64,000 nucleotides of DNA, taken from NCBI GenBank assembly GCA_049517675.1, contig JBEKRV010000012.1:1-64000 (forward strand). The letters are read 5' to 3'. Under the pieces are notes generated by a model. The model was not told the DNA's origin. It saw only the letters and a list, made by a program, of their open reading frames with translations, and searched no databases. The position numbers were made by a program, and so were the translations under genes. Shown here one piece after another: positions 59,444-64,000 of the stretch (position 1 is its first letter; the number at the start of each line of letters is the position of its first letter). Source of the stretch: Bog-756 sp049517675. Lineage in GTDB: Bacteria; Actinomycetota; Acidimicrobiia; Acidimicrobiales; RAAP-2.

Positions 59444-59772
59444 TGGACAGGACGTTCCATGCCCTCGCCGATCCGACACGACGCGGTGTGGTCGAGACCC
59501 TGACCAGGCGCGGCAGGTCCTCGGTCAAGGAACTGGCGGAGCCGTTCCCGATCGGCCTCCCGACGTTCCTGAAGCATCTGAAGGTGCTCGAGGACAGCGG
59601 GCTCGTCTCGTCCGAGAAGAGCGGTAGGACCCGCACCTGCCGCATCCGCACGGAGCATCTCGGTGAGGCCGAACGCTGGCTGTCCCGACGGCGCAGTGCC
59701 GTCGACCGGCAGTCGGACAGCTTCTCCGCGTCCGTCGAGGGCATCCGCGGAACCGAGGGAGGACAGTCGTGA
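59422..59772 (+). CDS. ArsR-family transcriptional regulator
   Basis: A 116-residue winged-helix protein. RTFHALADPTRRGVVETLTRR near residues 10-30 is the family start, VKELAEPFPIGLPTFLKHLK the recognition helix region, and VLEDSGLVSSEKSGRTRTCR the wing. No metal-site Cys pair is seen in the helix, so it belongs to the SRPBCC-associated group rather than the metal sensors. ATG 59422 is at the centre of a palindrome and at leaderless spacing; ATG 59410 is an alternative. Its stop overlaps the next gene (GTGA). Confidence 0.9.
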   Translation: MANHRDGLDRTFHALADPTRRGVVETLTRRGRSSVKELAEPFPIGLPTFLKHLKVLEDSGLVSSEKSGRTRTCRIRTEHLGEAERWLSRRRSAVDRQSDSFSASVEGIRGTEGGQS

Positions 59773-60233
59773 ATCGTCACCACCGTATGGGTCACGGCAC
59801 GATCGCGGCCAGCCGCCGGATCGTTGCGCCACGCGGCGTGGTGTACGAGGCGTGGACGGAACTCGAACACCGGAGGCAGTGGTTCGCCGGGCCGGCGTGG
59901 ACGGAGATCGAACGAAGCCTCGACCTTCGGGTCGGAGGGACGGAGATCGCCCACGGTCGCTTCCAGACGGGCGTCGAGACCGTCTACACGGCACGCTTCC
60001 ACCTGATCGAGCCCGACGTGCGCCTCATCTACGCTTTCGACATGCGCGTCGCCGGGGAGCACTTCTCGGTCTCCCTCGCCGGCGTCGAATTCGAGGACGT
60101 GCCGGGCGGAACCGAGCTGACCTACACCGAACAGGCCTTCTTCCTCGTCGGCGAGTACGACGCCGACGGCCGGTCGGAAGGAACCATGGGGCTGCTCGAC
60201 CAATTCACGGCCCACGTGGCGACCCTGGTCTGA
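59769..60233 (+). CDS. SRPBCC (AHSA1-like) domain protein
   Basis: A 154-residue START/Bet v1-fold protein: ASRRIVAPRGVVYEAWTELEHRRQWFAGP near residues 14-42 (WF motif), RVGGTEIAHGRF near 55, and TEQAFFLVGEYDADGR near the end. The fold binds hydrophobic ligands. Pairs of ArsR regulator and SRPBCC protein are common, and the ligand of the second may inform the first. GTG 59769 overlaps the ArsR stop by four bases, so the two are translated together. Confidence 0.9.
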   Translation: MNRHHRMGHGTIAASRRIVAPRGVVYEAWTELEHRRQWFAGPAWTEIERSLDLRVGGTEIAHGRFQTGVETVYTARFHLIEPDVRLIYAFDMRVAGEHFSVSLAGVEFEDVPGGTELTYTEQAFFLVGEYDADGRSEGTMGLLDQFTAHVATLV

Positions 60234-60299
60234 CCCGGCGGTGGGCCGATCGCGTCCGATGGCCGACGACGTGCCTCACCGTCGAGCCCGGCGACCGTG

Positions 60300-60824
60300 T
60301 CAGTCGTCGTCGGTCGCCGTCGGACGCCTCAGCCACTCGCCGAACTGCTTGGCGAGGTCCTGTGCCGACCCCGTGGTGCGGTCCAGGAAGGCGGAGAACC
60401 GCTCGCGGTAGTGGGCGACGGCCGCGTCGAACTCGACCGACGGTGGCGGTTCCGCGCCCCTCCTCGGGTGCGAGCCGTCGATGATCCGGTCGTACTCGCC
60501 GGACTGCACCCAGAGCATCAGCTCCTCGACCCTGCGCACGGCGATCGGATGGGTCAGGCTCAGCTCCACCCGGAACCGGGAGTGCCGCGAGAACAGGTCG
60601 TCCTCGTCCTCATAGGCGGAGGCCTGCTTGAGGAACGCCTCGAAGCTCATCCCCGGCAGCGCTCCACCGGCGATGCGCACCAGCACCCGGCACGGTTCGA
60701 GCGGATCGGCCATGACGATCGCCGCCGGCAGGCGGCAGGGCCCGATGTCGAACGGATTGGGCATGAGGAAGGTCCCCCCTTCGTGGAGGGACCGGAAGCG
60801 GGCACGTCTGTCGTCGGTGGTCAT
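60300..60824 (-). CDS. Chimeric unknown protein with PEP-mutase/isocitrate-lyase-like N-terminus
   Basis: A 174-residue protein. The first 30 residues (RRARFRSLHEGGTFLMPNPFD) closely resemble the opening of the isocitrate lyase/PEP mutase family. The metal motifs and TIM barrel that should follow are absent. The rest (for example FRVELSLTHPIAVRRVEELM, then WVQSGEYDRIIDGSHPR) is unlike that family and unrecognised. It may be a deletion fusion, or a short family whose start merely resembles the mutases. ATG 60824 has no strong ribosome site. Confidence 0.55.
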   Translation of the reverse strand: MTTDDRRARFRSLHEGGTFLMPNPFDIGPCRLPAAIVMADPLEPCRVLVRIAGGALPGMSFEAFLKQASAYEDEDDLFSRHSRFRVELSLTHPIAVRRVEELMLWVQSGEYDRIIDGSHPRRGAEPPPSVEFDAAVAHYRERFSAFLDRTTGSAQDLAKQFGEWLRRPTATDDD

Positions 60825-60905
60825 GCCTGCATGGTGGGCGAACGTCGGTGCGGCGGCAAGCGGCTCTGCGACATCGCGGCCGGTCACGGGCCGCCGCGGA
60901 CCGGG

Positions 60906-61730
60906 TCACTCCCCGGTCGAGGGCGCCCCCCCGGGCCCGTCGGACTGCATGCGCACGTAGGCGGCCGAACCGGCCAGGAAGCCGTCGACGTCCTGGGCAC
61001 GCGCCAGGGCGAACTGGGCGAAGTACTCGGGGACGTAGACGGCGTGGGACCCCGAGACGATCCCGTCGAGGATGGTGGCGACCGCCTCGTCGACCGTGAT
61101 GGCGTCCACGCCGCCGGCGAAGGGATCGTTGTCGGGCAGGGTGAACAGCTCGGTGTCGACGACACCGGGGTAGACCACGGTGACCCGGATGCCGGTCTCC
61201 CAGAGGTCGACCGCCATGGCCTCGGAGAACACGGCCAGGGCGGCCTTGGACGCGTCGTAGGCCGCCTCGCCGGGCGAACTGAGCGGAGCGGCCACCGAGG
61301 ACACGCTGACGATGCGGCCCGATCCCCGCTCGAGCATGTGGGGGAGCAGCGCCAGGGTGAGTCGGGCGGGTGACAGGAAGTTGATGGCCATGACCGATTC
61401 GACGGTGGAGATGTCCAAGGCGGTCACGTGGCGCCGCTTAGGGATGCCGGCGTTGTTGACCAGGATGTCGACGCCGCCCAGCTCGCCGAGCGCGTCCCGG
61501 GCGAGCCGGTCGACGGCGTCGGGTTGGGACAGGTCCGCCACCCACATCCTCGAGTCCGGGGAGTGGGAACGGCAGCGGTCGAGGACCTCGGCCAGCCGGT
61601 CGGACCGACGGGCCACGATCCCGACCGTCGCCCCGTGGGCGGCCAGGGCCTCGGCCAACCCGGCGCCGATCCCCGACGACGCGCCGGTCACCAGTACCCG
61701 TGACCCCGCGAAGTCCTCGTCCCCGGTCAC
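60906..61730 (-). CDS. SDR family oxidoreductase
   Basis: A 274-residue classical SDR. VLVTGASSGIGAGLAEAL near residues 12-29 is the nucleotide loop, ILVNNAGIPKRRH near 95, SVSSVAAPLSS near 145 and YDASKAAL near 160 give Ser, Tyr and Lys. It is probably an NAD(P)-dependent alcohol or 3-hydroxyacyl dehydrogenase. GTG 61730 overlaps the stop of the upstream crotonase by four bases (GTGA), which is why it is preferred over the in-frame GTG at 61742. Confidence 0.9.
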   Translation of the reverse strand: MTGDEDFAGSRVLVTGASSGIGAGLAEALAAHGATVGIVARRSDRLAEVLDRCRSHSPDSRMWVADLSQPDAVDRLARDALGELGGVDILVNNAGIPKRRHVTALDISTVESVMAINFLSPARLTLALLPHMLERGSGRIVSVSSVAAPLSSPGEAAYDASKAALAVFSEAMAVDLWETGIRVTVVYPGVVDTELFTLPDNDPFAGGVDAITVDEAVATILDGIVSGSHAVYVPEYFAQFALARAQDVDGFLAGSAAYVRMQSDGPGGAPSTGE

Positions 61731-62536
61731 CGGTTCCTCCACTCGGGGGCGCGCTTCTCGGCGAAGGCCCGGGGGCCCTCCACGGCGTCCTCGCTCGAGA
61801 ACACCTCGGAGGCGATGGCCGACTCGATGCGGTAGGCCTCCTTCATGTCGACGAGGAGGCCCCGCTGCACGGACTCCTTGGTCTTGCGGACGGCGAAGGG
61901 TCCGTTGGCGGTGATGCGCCGGGCGTAGTCGTAGGCCCGGTCCATCAGCTCACCCGGGGTGCAGACCTCGTTCAGCAGTCCCATGGCCAGGACCCGCGGG
62001 GCCGAGATCCGGTCGGCGCACAGCAGGAGTTCCATGGCCGCCGGGTACGGGATCTGGCGGGGGAGTCGGACGGTGGTCCCACCGCCGGCGAAGAGGCCCC
62101 GCTTGGGCTCGAGCACACCGAACGTGGCGGTGTCGGCGGCGACCCGGATGTCGCAGCCGCCCAGCATCTCCATCCCCCCGGCCACGCAGGTGCCGTTCAC
62201 CGCGGCCACGACGGGTTTGTAGAGCTTCACGTTCCGCAGCACCGCCTTCACCCCGTCGTCGAGGCGGTAGCCGTCGATCTCGGTGATGCCCTCGTCCTGC
62301 ATGCGCGACTGGAGCCGGGTGATCTCGGGGATGTAGGTCTTGAGGTCGGCCCCGACGCAGAAGTCCTCACCCACCCCGGTGACGACGGCCACCCAGGCGT
62401 CGTCGTCCTCGCCGAAGCGCTCCCAGGCGCCGCGGAGCTGTGCGAAGTGCTCCATGTCCATGGCGTTTCGCGCCTCGGGGCGGTCGATGGTGACGAGGGC
62501 GACGTGGTCGTCGCCGCGGACGTAGTGGATCGGCAT
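61727..62536 (-). CDS. Enoyl-CoA hydratase/isomerase family protein
   Basis: A 269-residue crotonase. DFCVGADLKTYIP near residue 60 and TCVAGGMEMLGGCDIRVA near 115 form the oxyanion hole, with Glu in GGMEML. The second acid region reads VLEPKRGLFAGGGTTVRLPR, with the Glu shifted relative to PExxLG, resembling hydratases of actinobacterial aromatic or sterol pathways. AAGGAGAG precedes ATG 62536. It forms an operon with the thiolase-like gene upstream and the SDR downstream. Confidence 0.9.
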   Translation of the reverse strand: MPIHYVRGDDHVALVTIDRPEARNAMDMEHFAQLRGAWERFGEDDDAWVAVVTGVGEDFCVGADLKTYIPEITRLQSRMQDEGITEIDGYRLDDGVKAVLRNVKLYKPVVAAVNGTCVAGGMEMLGGCDIRVAADTATFGVLEPKRGLFAGGGTTVRLPRQIPYPAAMELLLCADRISAPRVLAMGLLNEVCTPGELMDRAYDYARRITANGPFAVRKTKESVQRGLLVDMKEAYRIESAIASEVFSSEDAVEGPRAFAEKRAPEWRNR

Positions 62537-62597
62537 GGCTCTCCTTGGTCTGCGTGGGGCAGGTCGTGGTGCGAGTGGTGCGTTCCCCTCCGACGGC

Positions 62598-64000
62598 TCA
62601 CCGGCGGGCGGTGGAGACCCCCCGTCTGCCGGCCTCGAGGGTCACCGGCTCACCGGCGAGCTCGTCCTCGGCACCGGCCGGCTCGTCGAGGCGGGCGTAG
62701 CAGCGGGAGCCGTCGGGGAGGTCACAGATCAGTGCCGTCCACTCCGGCCCCTCGCGGCCGTAGGTCGTGGAGAAGGTGGCCACGGTGGCCGGGCCCTCGG
62801 CCCCGGCGGTGACCGGGACCCCGTCCGCGACGGGGGACGGCGCGGACGGTCCGGTCGGAGGGGAGGGGGGAGGGGTGGCCGACCAGACGGTGGCCGCGTG
62901 GCTGGTCATGTGCATCCCGACCCCGGTGACCAGACCCCGGGCGCCGGGGTCCCCGCGGAGGGCCTCGACCATCGCCGCCAGGGCGTGGGTGGCGTAATTG
63001 CTGCCCGGTCCCCCGTGGTAGGGGAGCCCGCCGGTGACGGTGAGGGCGCGGTCGTCCCCGATGCCGAGCGCGTCCCGGGCGAACTGGAGCGAGGCGCCGA
63101 AGCACGAGTAGAGATCGAGATGGGCCACGTCGTCGATGGTCAGGGTGCCGAGGGCCTGTGCCATCGCCGATGCCATCGCCGGTGAGCGCCACAGGTCGGG
63201 CCGGGAGGCCATGGCCGCAGGCTCCTCGGCCGTGCCCGATCCCCACAGGTAGACCCGCCGGTCGGTCGGGACGCCCAGGCTGTCGGCGCGGGCCTCGGTG
63301 GCGACGAGTACGCCGGCCGCCATGTCGACGTCCATGACCGCGGTCATCAGCTTGGTGTACGGCGTGGCCACCATTCGGTTCGCCGCGGTGGGCCGGATGA
63401 TCTCCTCCGGGTCGTGGGCCACCGGGAACCAGGCGTGCTCGGGCTGGGCGGCCGCCACCGACGACAGGGGGGCGAGGAGCTCGCCGAGCCCCGTGCGGTA
63501 CGAGTCGATCCCCTGGGCCCGGTGGATCCGCCGCGCGGTGTCGAGCAGGGCGAACGTGAGGTAGGCCTGGTAGATGCCGTGGGCCGCCTCGAGGCGGTCG
63601 AGGGTGATCGGGAAGGGGCGCGGCTCGTCCGGTGGGAAGGACCATGCCGGATCGGGATGGTGGCGCAGGGTGGCCAGCGCCTCGCCGCCGACCACCAGTG
63701 CGAGGTCGGGACCGCCGTCGGCCATGGACGAGGCCGCGTCCGCCGTCAGGCGGAGGGGGACCGACCCGCCGAGCCCCGAGTACCCGCGCTGCGCCGGTCG
63801 GGCACCGAGGCGCTCGGCCAGCCGGTCGCAGGGCCGGTCGTACTGCCACGACTGGCAGTAGACGACCTGCAGGCTCTGGAGGTCGGCGAGCGCCGACGGG
63901 CATCCCGCATCGGCGGCGGCGGCGCGGGCCACCTCCTCCCACAGGAGGAGGGGCTCCGGCACCGGTCGATCGCGCCAGGTCCGGCGGGCCGCGCCGATGA
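62598..64000 (-). CDS. Thiolase-fold protein (acetyl-CoA acetyltransferase-like), N-terminus cut by window edge
   Basis: The minus-strand frame stays open to base 64000. Residues before the first internal GTG (63962) read IGAARRTWRDRPVPEPLLLW, clearly part of the protein, so the true start is outside. Thiolase-superfamily features: LALVVGGEAL early; LDLYSCFGASLQFARDALGI, then LTVTGGLPYHGGPGSNYATH late; GVGMHMTSHAATVW with a possible catalytic His. The last 90 residues (AEGPATVATFSTTYGREG onward) look like an added OB-type module. It likely works with the downstream crotonase and SDR in beta-oxidation of an atypical acyl chain. Confidence 0.85.
   Translation of the reverse strand, partial: IGAARRTWRDRPVPEPLLLWEEVARAAAADAGCPSALADLQSLQVVYCQSWQYDRPCDRLAERLGARPAQRGYSGLGGSVPLRLTADAASSMADGGPDLALVVGGEALATLRHHPDPAWSFPPDEPRPFPITLDRLEAAHGIYQAYLTFALLDTARRIHRAQGIDSYRTGLGELLAPLSSVAAAQPEHAWFPVAHDPEEIIRPTAANRMVATPYTKLMTAVMDVDMAAGVLVATEARADSLGVPTDRRVYLWGSGTAEEPAAMASRPDLWRSPAMASAMAQALGTLTIDDVAHLDLYSCFGASLQFARDALGIGDDRALTVTGGLPYHGGPGSNYATHALAAMVEALRGDPGARGLVTGVGMHMTSHAATVWSATPPPSPPTGPSAPSPVADGVPVTAGAEGPATVATFSTTYGREGPEWTALICDLPDGSRCYARLDEPAGAEDELAGEPVTLEAGRRGVSTARR

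Noticed and set aside
1..64000. Search for tRNA, rRNA, transposases, phage genes or attachment sites
   Set aside because: No conserved RNA motif, DDE-type enzyme, integrase or paired terminal repeats were recognised by reading. An automated tRNA/IS scan would be needed to exclude small items.

Overview
The window looks like a chromosomal segment of a high-GC actinobacterium. My best guess is the Acidimicrobiia or a relative. This rests on the very high GC content, GTG/ATG starts with TGA stops, F420-type enzymes (LLM, PPOX), an LPxTG surface protein, a DUF1918 protein, and many genes whose TANNNT -10 box lies 5-9 bases before the start codon (leaderless-type promoters). I see no rRNA, tRNA, CRISPR array, transposase or phage gene.

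Almost every gene encodes catabolism of CoA-linked organic acids or small amides, amines and sulfate esters. 1-11.9 kb: an SDR running off the left edge, an acyl-CoA dehydrogenase, a one-chain glutaconate-CoA-transferase-like protein, a crotonase, a nucleoside phosphorylase-like protein and an LPxTG protein. A divergent block follows: ACAD/crotonase/CaiB on minus, ACAD/acyl-CoA ligase on plus. 12-18.7 kb: a glycosyltransferase-methyltransferase fusion, DUF1918, MaoC, LLM oxidoreductase, P450, alpha/beta hydrolase and an amidohydrolase. 18.8-26.6 kb: a D-aminoacylase-like amidohydrolase, a second amidohydrolase, VOC, MFS, amidase and D-threonine-aldolase-like genes. 26.7-33 kb: a divergent pair of rearranged (circularly permuted) CoA enzymes, two more amidohydrolases and a CaiB protein.

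33-44.6 kb: P450, acyl-CoA ligase, cupin, crotonase, copper amine oxidase, a [3Fe-4S] ferredoxin, a two-domain fused ACAD, SDR, VOC and a Gfo/Idh/MocA oxidoreductase. 44.6-50.1 kb: acyl-CoA ligase, type I sulfatase, a small unknown protein, RidA and RraA-like proteins. 50.1-58 kb: cupins and a complete branched-chain-type ABC importer (binding lipoprotein, fused permease, two ATPases) coupled to a thiolase and a PPOX protein. 58-64 kb: a secreted protein with a TTCG-loop terminator, an ArsR-SRPBCC pair under a 44-bp perfect palindrome, a chimeric unknown protein, SDR, crotonase, and a thiolase-like protein running off the right edge.

The genes fit a modular acid-degradation scheme: uptake (ABC, MFS), unmasking (amidase, sulfatase, amidohydrolases, amine oxidase), oxygenation (P450, ferredoxin), CoA activation or transfer, and beta-oxidation (ACADs, crotonases, MaoC, SDRs, thiolases). 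The substrates cannot be read from sequence. The most unusual items are the permuted crotonase/CaiB pair driven from one symmetric promoter (26.7-28.9 kb), the split and fused versions of one ACAD pair, the fused CoA-transferase, the recurrent symmetric divergent promoters, and the palindromic ArsR start region.
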